A DNA stretch of 64,000 nt from Branchipolynoe longqiensis (lineage: Eukaryota; Annelida; Polychaeta; Phyllodocida; Polynoidae): assembly GCA_030323885.1 (NCBI GenBank), contig JASIRB010003884.1, positions 78,709 to 142,708 of the forward strand, given 5' to 3'. The notes beneath the pieces were generated by a model that saw only the letters and a program-made list of their open reading frames with translations, searched no databases and was not told the origin of the DNA. Made by a program: the position numbers and the translations under genes. Below, piece by piece: positions 20,482-30,417 of this stretch; the first letter of the stretch is position 1; each line of letters opens with the position of its first letter.

Positions 20482-23400
20482 CATCATCATCATGCTGTCG
20501 GTCGCGATGCGACAAAGACTGCTTTCATTACTTGACTGCCGCTCTCCATTTAGCTCTCTGCTGTGAGAGTTGCGTCCATGAGTCGGTCTTAATGTCTCTC
20601 AGCTTCAGGTTTCTCTTGATGGTATCTTTGAACCGGAGACGGGGGCGCCCTCTCTTTCTGTAGCCAGAAGACAGTTGAGAATAGAGGATCTGCTTTGGTA
20701 GCCTGTCTGATGACATCCTCATGAGGTGTCCAGTCCACCGGAGATTCTTTTTGATCAGAAGATCTTCCATAGAGGGCAGCCCCATCCGTTCGAGTATTTC
20801 CTTATTCGTCACTTTGTCCTTCCAGGTTAGCCTCATGATTGAACGCAGATGTCGCATCATGAAGGCATGCAGCTTTTTCACCTGCTGTCTGTACACTGTC
20901 CAGGCCTCGGCTCCGTATAGTAGGGTGGATAGCACGATTGCGCGGTAGATCTTACCTTTGACCCAAATGGACACATGGTGGTTGTTCCAGAGTCTCTGGC
21001 GTAGTCGGCCGAAAGATGCGCTAGCCTTGGCCATCCTCCTCTGTATCTCAGCATCAATGCGTCCATCACTTGATATAGTGCTTCCGAGATAGGTGAATTC
21101 AGGAACAGAGTTCAGCTTGTTTCCGTCAACCATGATCTCCTCCTCTCGGGTTCTTGTAGAGTTGGGTTGGTACAGCACCTCCGTCTTCTTGATGTTAATT
21201 TTCAGGCCAAACTTCTTTGATGCATCGGAGAAAGCGTCCACTATTTTCTGGGTCTCTTCAGCAGAGTGGGCAACCAGTGCACTGTCATCTGCGAATAGTA
21301 GCTCTCTCACCAGTATCTGAGTAGTCTTGGTCTTCGCTCTGAAGTGTGCGACATTGAATAGGTCAGCGCTCTGTCTGGACTGTATATAGATGCCATCCCC
21401 CATGTCTCGGAAAGCCTCGTCTAGCATTGCTGATAGGAAGATGGAGAAGAGCGTGGGGGCCAGTACACAACCTTGCTTGACCCCATTGGTAACCCCGAAC
21501 GATTCCGAGACTTCCCCTCCAGCACTAACGTTCGCCATCATTCCTGTATGTAGAGCCTCGATCATAGTTGTGAACTTCTCTGGGCATCCGTACTTCCTCA
21601 GTAGCTGCCATAGCCCGGTCCTCCCGACTGTATCAAATGCCTTAGTGAAATCGACAAATACCATGTACAGTGGTCGGTCCTGCTCAATGCACTTTTCTTG
21701 TAGCTGTCGGAGACAAAATATCATATCCACAGTGCTCCGGTTACCTCTGAAGCCACACTATGACTCCGGAACTACACCAGGTGTTATGTGAATAGATAGT
21801 CTGTTGAGTAGGATCCTGGCGAAGATCTTCCCTGCTATGGAAAGAAGAGAGATTCCTCTATAGTTCCCACAGTCTGTTCGATCACCTTTCTTGTAGATGG
21901 TTACAATGCTGGCATCCTTCCATGCTTGGGGTACAGAACCCTCCTCCCAGGCATTGGTGATTAGTTGGTGCAGTCTGTTGAGCAGATTGTCTCCTCCATG
22001 CTTCCATACCTCGGCAGGAATTCCATCACCCCCAGGTGCTTTGCCATCTTTCAGGCTGGCGATTGCTCTAGCCATCTCATCCATGGTTGGAATCTCATCG
22101 AGGCATGTTTTGGTAATGCGCTGCTGGATGTTGTTCAGAGCTTCGTGATCTATGTCGCCAGGGACGTTGAGTAGCTTCTGGAAGTGTTCGCTCCATCTTG
22201 CCACAACTCTCTTGCTGTCGGAAAAGGTCTCCGTTCCATCTGTTGATTTCAGGTGAACAGCTCCCTTCTTCACGGGTCCCCACACTTCCTTCAGTCCGCT
22301 GTAGAAGCCCTTCATGTTGTTTCTGTCTGCAGCTCTCTGCAGCTCCTCTGCCTTCATTTCCCACCAGTCTGACTTCAATGCACGGGTGCATTTTTGTAGC
22401 AATCTGCAGGCATCTTTGTATGCTGCAGTGGTGGATCTAGTGTTCCTGGTCTGCAACACTCTCTGGTGGGCTTGGTCTCTTCTGCTCATAAGATTCTGTA
22501 GCTCCTGATTGTTGGGATCGAACCAGTCCTGATGTTTTCTGTCTGGCTTGCCGAGATAAGTTTTAGCTGTGTTGTATACAACCTGTTGCAACGCTGCCCA
22601 TTCCTCATCTGGTGTTGGGCTTTCCTTCTCCTCCCATTGTGCGAGAGCGCTGTCCATCTCCCGCTCGAAGCTCTCCCTGTGACTGATGGTACTTAATTTT
22701 GCTGTGTTGAGCTTTGTTGGTTTATTTGTCCCTTGCCTGTTGTGTTTTTCTCGTATTCTGAATGCCACTTTTGACCTTAGCATCTGGTGATACGTCCAGC
22801 AGTTAGCTCCACGCATGGCTCGAGTACTGTGGATGTCCATCTTATCCCGGCACCTTATGATGATGAAGTCGATCATATGCCAGTGCCTGGAACGAGGATG
22901 CATCCAAGTGGTCTTGCGTTCATCCTTCTGCTTGAACATGGTGTTTGTCACTATCAGTTCGAACTCAGAGCACAAAGCCAGTAGGAGCTCACCATTGGAG
23001 TTGCATTTCCCGATTCCATGTTAGTAGTTGTGTTGTGTTGCGTTGTGTTCCTCCTAGCTGATTTTCCGCTGTCGACGGAAGATGAGCTCGAGCAGCGCGG
23101 TCCTTGGTAACCCGGGCGACGACCGAGCCGGTATGGTGTTTTGTGCGGTTGTACATTTCATGAAAGCTGCCTGCAAAAGTGTTGAAGTGCTGCTGGCTTT
23201 TGCAAGTTACCAGCGGCACTCTCTCGGGGAGCAAATAGAGGTTTCACACCGGCAAGAACATGTCAAGACAGGCGCAAAACTATTTGTCCCTGCAGTGGCT
23301 GGTCGGGAGATGTTGGGAGTTCCATACATCAACCGCCCTTAATGCTGCCACAATGACATGGTTTTCTGTTTAGGGTTTGCTCCCTTAGCCTTCGGTTCTG

Positions 23401-23531
23401 TCAAGGACCTGTACCACAAGGCAGTGGTTTAGAACTCTGCAAGGCAGGGGCGTCAAACTCCCTGAGGTATTGCTATACCTGCATACCCATATGCAGGTAT
23501 AGCAATACCTGCATATGGGTATGTCTTAGAT
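20482..23531 (-). mobile_element. RTE-like LINE, nearly complete copy with 12-bp TSD
   Basis: Minus-strand non-LTR element of 3.05 kb bracketed by GCAGTATGTCTT (20470-20481 and 23532-23543). From its 5' end: a hairpin-forming stretch with repeated TGCAGGTATAGCAATACC motifs, an untranslated leader (to about 23150), endonuclease remains, RT and C-terminal domain, stop, and a simple (ATG)n tail. A microsatellite tail and the YLGSTISSDG…LLYGAEAW layout are typical of RTE-type elements. The clade assignment is from motif memory and is less certain than the class. Confidence 0.85.
20528..22975 (-). pseudogene. LINE endonuclease (C-terminal part) and reverse transcriptase with one amber stop
   Basis: Polyprotein that nicks target DNA and reverse-transcribes element RNA. 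The first part (22975-21758) has the end of an APE-type endonuclease ([32 protein letters not shown]) and the RT start ([40 protein letters not shown]). TAG at 21758-21760 (minus) interrupts PES-stop-CGFRGNRSTVDM. The same frame goes on (21757-20528) with FVDFTKAFDTV, NGVKQGCVLAPTLF and the catalytic LLFADD (residues 145-149 after Met at 21730). The C-terminal LRWTGHLMRM…KRGRPRLRFKD region ends at WRAAVK. The endonuclease N-terminus appears deleted: TWNR (near 23005) is followed at once by the [12 protein letters not shown] block. One nonsense codon and that deletion are the main visible lesions. Confidence 0.88.
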
Positions 23532-23589
23532 GCAGTATGTCTTAGATGCTTTAAATACCCAGCCACAGTGTGGAGCCCTGATGATTTTA

Positions 23590-23800
23590 TTTTTCGAGAA
23601 TATCTACAGTAACTAAAGAGAATAACTCCAGTACATATAAATAATAACCCCAGTAACGATAGAGAGTAACCCCAGTAACTGTAGAGAAAAACGCCAGTAA
23701 CTATAGAGAATGATCCCAATAGCTATTAGCAGTAACCCCAACAACTCTAGATAATAACCCCCATACATATAGAGAATAACCACAGTAACTATAAAACAGG
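23590..23800 (+). repeat. degenerate ~23-bp tandem repeat
   Basis: Roughly nine units around GTAACTATAGAGAATAACCC with frequent substitutions. Confidence 0.65.
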
Positions 23801-23844
23801 TGTTTGCTCCTCATGCGTTGCCGTCCATCACCCAGTACCATGGC

Positions 23845-23930
23845 CAGCTGAAGGTACCGGCTACCGGCTGAAGGTACCGGCTACCGGCTGAAGGTACCGG
23901 CTGCCGGCTGAATGTACCAGCAATTTAGCC
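23845..23930 (+). repeat. 20-bp tandem repeat (GGCTGAAGGTACCGGCTACC)
   Basis: About four copies of a 20-bp unit containing the palindrome GGTACC. Confidence 0.75.
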
Positions 23931-24169
23931 GGTCACCCAGGGTGCCACATGCTCGAGGGCATCACATCACTGTTAATTAAAAAAGAAAAATTGTATGGAT
24001 ACCAAAGTTCACGTTACCTGCGGCGCCAGCAATGCGAGGGCAAATTAGTCGCGGGACCCTCAATCATTGTCCTGTTCTCCTTACCTCACTCTTTCACCCC
24101 CACTCACCATCTCCTCTCCTCAACCCCTCCCCTCAACCCCTCACCCTTCACCCATCACGCACCCTTCAC

Positions 24170-25330
24170 GCCCTCCGCTCATGCCCCCTCACAGCTTCCC
24201 CTCATGCCCCCTCACAGCTTCCCTTCATGCCCCCTCACACATTCCCTTCATGCCCCCTTCACAGCTTCCCCTCATGCCCCCTCACAGCTTCCCCTCATGC
24301 CCCCTTCACACCTTCCCTTCATGCCCCCTCACACCTTCCCCTCATGCCCCCCTCACACCTTCCCCTCATGCCCCCTCACACCTTCCCCTCATGCCCCCTC
24401 ACACCTTCCCTTCATGCCCCCTCACACCTTCCCCTCATGCCCCTCACACTTCCCCTCATGCCCCCACACCTTCCCCATGCCCCCCTCACACCTTCCACTC
24501 ATCCCTCACACCTTCCCCTCATGCCCCCTCACACCTCCCCTCATGCCCCCTCACACCTTCCCCTCATGCCCCCCATCACTTCCCCTCATGCCACCCTCTC
24601 CACCTTCCCCTCATGCCCCCCTCAACACCTTCCCCTCATGGCCCCTCCACACCTTCTTCATGCCCCCTCACACCTTCCCCCATGGCCCCTCACAGCTTCC
24701 CCTCATGCCCCCCCCAACACCTTCCCCTCATGCCCCCTCACACCTTCCCTCTCCACATCCTCCCCCACACCCATGCCCCCTCACAGCTTCCCCTCATGCC
24801 CCCTCACACCTCCCCTAATGCCCCCTCACCCTTCCCCATCACGCACCCTTCACGCCCTCCGCTCATGCCCCCTCACAGCTTCCCCTCATGCCCCCTCACA
24901 CTTCCCTTCGTGCCCCCTCACACATTCCCTTCATGCCCCCTCACACCTTCCCCTCATGCCCCCTCACAGCTTCCCCTCATGCCCCCTCACACCTTCCCTT
25001 CATGCCCCCTCACACCTTCCCCTCATGCCCCCCTCACACCTTCCCTTCATGCCCCCTCACACCTTCCCCTCATGCCCCTCTCAGCCCCCTTCAACCCACA
25101 CCTCCCTCATGCCCCCTCACACCTTCCTTTCATGCCCCCTCACACCTTCCTTCTGCCCCCTCACACCTTCCCTCATCCCCCTCAACCTTCCCTCACCCCT
25201 CACACCTTCCTCCCCCCTCACACCTCCCATGCCCACATCCTCAGGCCTCCCCTGACACCCCTTCAAACCCTCCTCTCATGCCCATTTACACCCTCCCCTC
25301 ACAACTCCCTCAATCCACCCCCCGATCACG
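24170..25330 (+). repeat. 23-bp polypyrimidine minisatellite
   Basis: About 50 tandem units of 23 bp starting ATGCCCCCTCACACCTTCCC, with CAGCTTCCC variants and small indels. One strand is almost pure pyrimidine. Since 23 is not a multiple of three and no unit has a stop, all three plus frames stay open for hundreds of codons and encode rotations of one peptide (…PHTFPSCPLTPSPHAP…). I call no gene here. Confidence 0.9.
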
Positions 25331-25429
25331 CCTCCCCTCACATTCTCCCCTCAAGTCCTGCCTTCACTTCCTCCGCAGTAACCAAGAGAAGACAGCTTAG
25401 TGAAATCTCTCGGGGAATGATCGATTAAT

Positions 25430-26450
25430 CAACTCTGGTCACCCGAGCCACTTTTTGGCGCATGCGCACATCCTACACACTCGGGTCGAATAATCAAATA
25501 TGCTTCTCCACGCTTGGGGTGGAAAAAATGGTGGCTTAACCCAAAACTTATATTTTTCTTTTTAATAACTGCTAAAACTCCAGCAAAATAGGATTTAAAG
25601 TATTTTAGGATTGCATAGTTTAGTTATATTTTCATTTAATTAATTTGTGTTATTACCAAAAAAAAACATATTGGACTGGTACTGGTACTGGTAGCTATTA
25701 TCCTGCAGGACGGTACCAGCACAAATGTGACATCATCATTCCTAGCAAACCCCGGCCAAGAGGTGGGTTACTGGGGTCGGGTCATTTTGCACACGGCACA
25801 TGTTTTTGTCAACTCCACTTGCGGTGTTCGATTTGAAATTCTAGCAACTCGGGTGACCCAAATCGCCCGGGTCATGTTAATTGATTACGCCCCAGATGTA
25901 AAATATGACCCCTCTACTCAGATGGCCATCTATTGTGGCTTGAATATACAGTACTACCTCATTTTACTTACCCTTATGATTAGCAAATCCCATTCCATAC
26001 GCGCCCAATTTGTCAGTGTGCAAATCTTCTTTGTTTCATTTGATTGTCTCTCTGAAGATAAGACACATGCTCAGTAAGGGCAGCATTGGTCTAGATGCTG
26101 AGTTGTCCATTGAAGATAGGTGCCACTGTAGATTAGAGGCGCGTGTTGGGCATCGAGGAAAGCATAGAGATCGGATCAAGAAGGTTCCCTCGGGTTGGAA
26201 GATTCAATCAGACTGAGTGGCCACCACAACAAAAACAAACCAGCACAATGAACAAATTAATGTAAATACTCGATAACTTCGCCATTAGAATTATTGAACT
26301 ATATGCCATATAAAGCCGTGGCTCCAAGAGCTGAGGATATATGGATAGTAACATTAATATTTGTGTTCATAAGGGAATACAACATGGTTAGTTAATACAT
26401 GATACAGAATCCTAGATCATGTGTGGAGAGTGACTACATATGGCCATACA
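25430..26450. other. no feature recognised
   Basis: Non-coding sequence. A 116-codon frame at 25727-26077 lacks motifs and repeats. TACTGGTACTGGTA microsatellite-like triplet near 25676. Confidence 0.4.
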
Positions 26451-26452
26451 TC

Positions 26453-26550
26453 GTATGCTTATAATAAATATTCAACATACATTGTATGCTTATAATAAAT
26501 ATTCAACATACATTGTATGCTTATAATAAATATTCAACATACATTGTATT
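26453..26550 (+). repeat. 31-bp tandem array, left
   Basis: Three units of 31 bp beginning GTATGCTTATAATAAATATT. The same unit forms a second array in the same orientation at 27538-27661. Confidence 0.85.
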
Positions 26551-27537
26551 GTAAAAATATAATGATTTTCGGTTCACAATTATATATTGGCAGAGAGCAT
26601 TACTATTCTCGAGTGACGGAGTGGGGACCAAGGTTAGGTAACAGAGAAGCAATGGGTGCCCCACTCGCTGTGTGACATATGAGACTATGTGGAAGGTATG
26701 ATAACACATGGTGCCCGAGATTATGACGCGATGTTCCTATGTAAGAGACAGTTAATGTTTGGTGAAATGTTCCCTCTATGCACAAGTAAGAGTGCAAGTG
26801 GAGGAGAAGGCATTGTTAATATATCTTTATTGTAACTGTCTGCAACTACCTGTTACCACAGGGCCGATGGGCAAGCACACCCGGCCACTCTGCATACATT
26901 ATGGACACCACCTGCAGCTGGGGTTGAGTGACAGTTGCCCATATTAGGGCGTCGCCCCCCCAGGCTGTAGAGGGTGTCTGATTGCCTGGCTGTGGGAGGC
27001 CCAGGCACCTGCACCCCTTGCACCACCTGACCAGAGACCTCATTCTGATATAGATTATTCTCGACACTTCTCCAGACACTCTGGAAGCAGACACACTTCT
27101 TGAGGGACTCTTGAAGGGAACACACTCTTCTCTTGGCCAGGAACCCAGACACTCTGTCTGAGGCTCCACTTTCCAAATACAAACTGGCAGCAACTATTCA
27201 AAAGGCACTGAGCTGTATGCAACAACCATGGGACTCCGGTTCAATGGGCTGTAGGCACTGATTCCTATACATACTAAGGAGAGTAATGAGGATCTATGTG
27301 GACAGGAGGTTAGGAGTGAGGGTAATAGGTCGCTAGTAGGTGAACAGGAGTTGATGCCAATAAAGCACAACTTCTTCACTGTGAAACTTGTGCGACTTGT
27401 CTTCCCTTTCTTGCTTATGAGTTTGAACTGACAGACAGGTGTCAGACAGGTGTGAACTGACAGACAGGTGTCAGAACGCACCTGGGGAGAGTAAGTGGTA
27501 TGTTGGGGCTCCGACGGCCGAGCAGCAGAATATTACA
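26551..27537. other. unassigned 1-kb segment between two identical arrays
   Basis: No recognisable gene. Two overlapping minus-strand frames (26846-27193) have no motif. ACTGACAGACAGGTGTC is duplicated near 27428 and 27458. Confidence 0.35.
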
Positions 27538-27661
27538 GTATGCTTATAATAGATATTCAACATAAATCCTATGCTTATAATAAATATTCAACATACATTG
27601 TATGCTTATAATAAATATTCAACATACAGTGTATGCTGATAATAAATATTCAACATACATA
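27538..27661 (+). repeat. 31-bp tandem array, right
   Basis: Four units of the same 31-bp repeat as 26453-26550, slightly diverged. Confidence 0.85.
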
Positions 27662-28176
27662 GAAGATACGCATATATATGTGGTGTATAATGAGTTATGC
27701 AAATATAAAACAATGGAAAGCGAATATTTATTCCAGGTAGGAGGCCAGCCATTTGCTGCGGACCAGAGCAACTAGAGCACCACCATGGGCGATGACATAA
27801 CTAAACGGGTTGTGTCTTGGTCTCACTCTTCTCAGAATTGTTTGTATGTATATGTTAAGGCAATGATAATAGTTCCTTGCCACAGAACTTATTAAAGGAC
27901 TCAACCCAACTCTGTCTTGTGTTGTGTTGTCCTCATATGGACAATTTATATATATATAGTAAACCCTCAAATTCATCAATACATTAAAAATAGTTACAAA
28001 TTTGCATAGACTGCGTGGTGATGCTGTTTGGGGCGTAATCATTAGAAGCAATTTGTTTGGCTTCTAAATGCAGTCCAGCCAGACCTAGAAGTAGAAGGCT
28101 AGTTGTACAATATTCCGATAATTATACATTGGTGGGTGATGTGAACTGGTCTATAAGGGATTACAAATGTTATATG
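27662..28176. other. unassigned; similarity to 34215-34290
   Basis: ATATATGTGGTGTATAA and the following AT-rich 40 bp near 27675 recur near 34227. This points to an unnamed dispersed repeat. Otherwise nothing recognised. Confidence 0.35.
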
Positions 28177-28179
28177 TAA

Positions 28180-28949
28180 TGGCCCTGTCACACTACGACG
28201 TGACTACGTCAGCGTAACCACAACGTGAAAATAATGATATCACGTCGAAGTTATCGGCGTAATATGCAAATTGTGGACGTGAATGCAACGTAGTTGACGT
28301 GAGCGTAACGTGAAAGTAACGTGGGTGTACGTCGTGACGTTAGCTGTAACGTGACAACGTTAGGGGGGAGGGGTAATTGGCGACGTGACCGGGCGTTAGT
28401 GTAACGTGAGCGTAACGTCGCCGTAACGGGTGTGACGTGGACGTAACGTGACCGTAACGCCACCGTAACGTGACCGTAACGTGACCGTAACGTGACCGTA
28501 ACGTGACCGTAACGTGACCGTAACGTGACCGTAACGTGACCGTAACGTGACCGTAACGTGACCGTAACGTGACCGTAACGTGACCGTAACGTGACCGTAA
28601 CGTGCAAAACGCTGCCCACACGTTGCTCCCACCCGGGCCGTCGGTCTGACGTGACATAACGTGACTCTAACGTCATTTACGTTGCTATAACGATCGCGGA
28701 ACGTCAACCTAACGTCATTGTCACGTCATCCCAACGTAACGGCTTCACGTTGAGATACGTCGAAAGTTTTGAACAGGTTCAAAACCTCGACGCGCGCCGA
28801 CGTAACACGACGTAACATGACGTAGCTCGACGTCACTCTAACGTCATTATGACATCATCATAACGTGACCCAACGTACGGCAACGTAATGACGAAAAATC
28901 ATCACGTTAGGCTCACGTTGGCTCGTTACGTCGTAGTGTGACAGGGGTA
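28180..28949. mobile_element. TAA-flanked MITE (PIF/Harbinger-like), copy B
   Basis: Starts TGGCCCTGTCACACTACGAC and ends GTCGTAGTGTGACAGGGGTA, flanked by TAA at 28177-28179 and 28950-28952. Non-coding. The inside is full of ACGT motifs and contains a local 11-bp tandem expansion (28447-28604). Confidence 0.75.
28447..28604 (+). repeat. 11-bp tandem repeat CCGTAACGTGA inside MITE copy B
   Basis: About 14 near-perfect units. The repeat makes long minus-strand frames with GHVTVTLRSRY units; these are not genes. Confidence 0.9.
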
Positions 28950-29049
28950 TAAGGTTAATGATGTAATGTGACCAAATGCATATGGTATTGTGTAGTGTTG
29001 GTGATCCTTTACTTAGATTAAATAGACATTGTGTATTATATAGATAGTG

Positions 29050-29425
29050 TGAGAGGGACACTACTGGTAGTGTTATAGGGCCTTAGCAGCTCTGCTCACA
29101 ACCCCCTCCCCCCCCCCCCCCCAACTGTTATTTACGGATCACTGCACACCCAGACACAACAGGGCAGTGAGGCCAAAACAACCAAGGCATGGATACAAGC
29201 AATCGTACTGTTGATTGGTGGACATGTGAATGCTTACTGTTGATTGGAGGATCTGGTCATGTGACAGGCCATCTTGGATTCTAAAACCACTATGTAATAA
29301 TAAACATGAGGGTGGAAGCTCTCTGTCTTCCTGCACACTTTATACTCTACCTTTCTTATACTTGCCTGTAGTGATTTCCTATTAGCCTGCCTATACAACT
29401 ACAGCTGCCAGCCGACGACTTTACA
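29050..29425 (+). mobile_element. solo LTR with 5-bp target duplication
   Basis: Begins TGAGAGGGACACTACTGG and ends GACGACTTTACA (TG…CA). It is flanked by TAGTG at 29045-29049 and 29426-29430 and contains AATAAA near 29293. A C16 run lies at about 29107-29122. No internal region, so it is a recombination relic. The 3' third resembles 54570-54660. Orientation is inferred from the poly(A) signal. Confidence 0.65.
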
Positions 29426-29441
29426 TAGTGGTTAGGATCAA

Positions 29442-29925
29442 TTAATAAAATAGGTGTGAACAACAAAGTAATGTGTCATGGTTGGCCCTAGATATTTTGT
29501 CTCGGTGTGTTTTATCTGTCCATCTACTCAGGCCATCACATATAACACTATAATTAGTTTTAATATGAACAGACAAGATATTAAAATTGTATTTGACTGA
29601 TATCCAGAAGAGTCGTTTTAACCAATTCATTATTACAGGGCTTGATGATTTTCTGCTATTTAAAGCATAGCGGACAATAGTGTTTGTTGTCAGTCACAAA
29701 GACAATATTCTTATCAAGCCACATGTTGCACCAGCAGTCAGTGGCAGCAACAACGGCCCACATTTCTCGAACATTTATGTGAACATTAATACATTCACGA
29801 TGAGAGGCAGCGAGGTAATGACTAAGTTGGTTAGGGCCATTTCTACTGTCAAAGAAACCGATGCACCAGTCCTGCATGTGTAAGGGAGCAAACCCTGTGT
29901 TAGAAGCATCGGAGTATACAGAATG
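29442..29925 (-). pseudogene. RNase H fragment of an AT-rich DIRS-type element
   Basis: Minus strand. SDASNTGFAPLHMQDWCIGF (from about 29915) carries the first catalytic Asp, INVREMWAVVAATD the Glu, and NIVFVTDNK another Asp (frame to 29656). After a frame break, LKRLFWISVKYNFNI and VICDGLSRW (29630-29442) give the last acidic motif of a DIRS-type RNase H. This element is AT-rich and clearly a different lineage from the GC-rich copies. Its RT part lies across the minisatellite at 33666-34085. No recombinase follows; a solo LTR starts at 29425. Confidence 0.8.
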
Positions 29926-30087
29926 AGTATGCGCATGTGTAAGGCACCAAACCCTGTGTTAGAAGCATCGGAGTATACAGAATGAGTATGCGCATGTGTA
30001 AGGCACCAAACCCTGTGTTAGAAGCATTGGAGTATACAGAATGAGTATGCGCATGTGTAAGGCACCAAACCCTGTGTTAGAAGCATT
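29877..30087 (-). repeat. 59-bp minisatellite derived from RNase H, left block
   Basis: Units of 59 bp (plus-strand start GAATGAGTATGCGCATGTGT). On the minus strand one frame of the unit reads VYSDASNTGFGALHMRILI, the RNase H active-site segment. The first unit is continuous with the RNase H at 29877-29925. The array is interrupted at 30088 by DIRS copies 2 and 3 and resumes at 32996. Confidence 0.9.
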
Positions 30088-30314
30088 GGTCGTAATGCGA
30101 AGCATTTCGTTTGATGCGAGGGGAGGGAGAACGACTCCCCGCTGCTCGACTCACCGCGACGCCCGCTGCTCACCTCACCCTCCCCCGGCCTTGAGCGACT
30201 CCCCCCCCCCCTCCTGCCACTCCTCACTTCCCCCCCGGCCCAGCCACTCCCCCCGCCACTGCTCACTCCCCCCGGCCCTGAGCGACTCCCCCCCTGCTGC
30301 CTCTGCTCACTTCC

Positions 30315-30328
30315 CCCCTTATAAGGCC
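30315..30328 (+). promoter_or_regulatory. possible TATA-like core promoter (DIRS copy 2)
   Basis: CCCCTTATAAGGCCGCC about 95 bp before the gag ATG, conserved with copies 1 and 3. Confidence 0.35.
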
Positions 30329-30417
30329 GCCCACCGGCCTCCCTCAGGCACTCAGCCTCCAGCCGCCTTCCAGCTCTCTGCCCCCTTTTCTTCTTCTTGG
30401 CTCTACTTCTCCTCATC

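Noticed and set aside
24067..25428. Frames of 453, 407 and 289 codons on the plus strand
   Set aside because: Produced by a stop-free 23-bp tandem repeat; all three frames encode rotations of the same low-complexity peptide.
28251..28707. Minus-strand frames with GHVTVTLRSRY repeats
   Set aside because: Generated by the 11-bp repeat inside MITE copy B, open in three frames.
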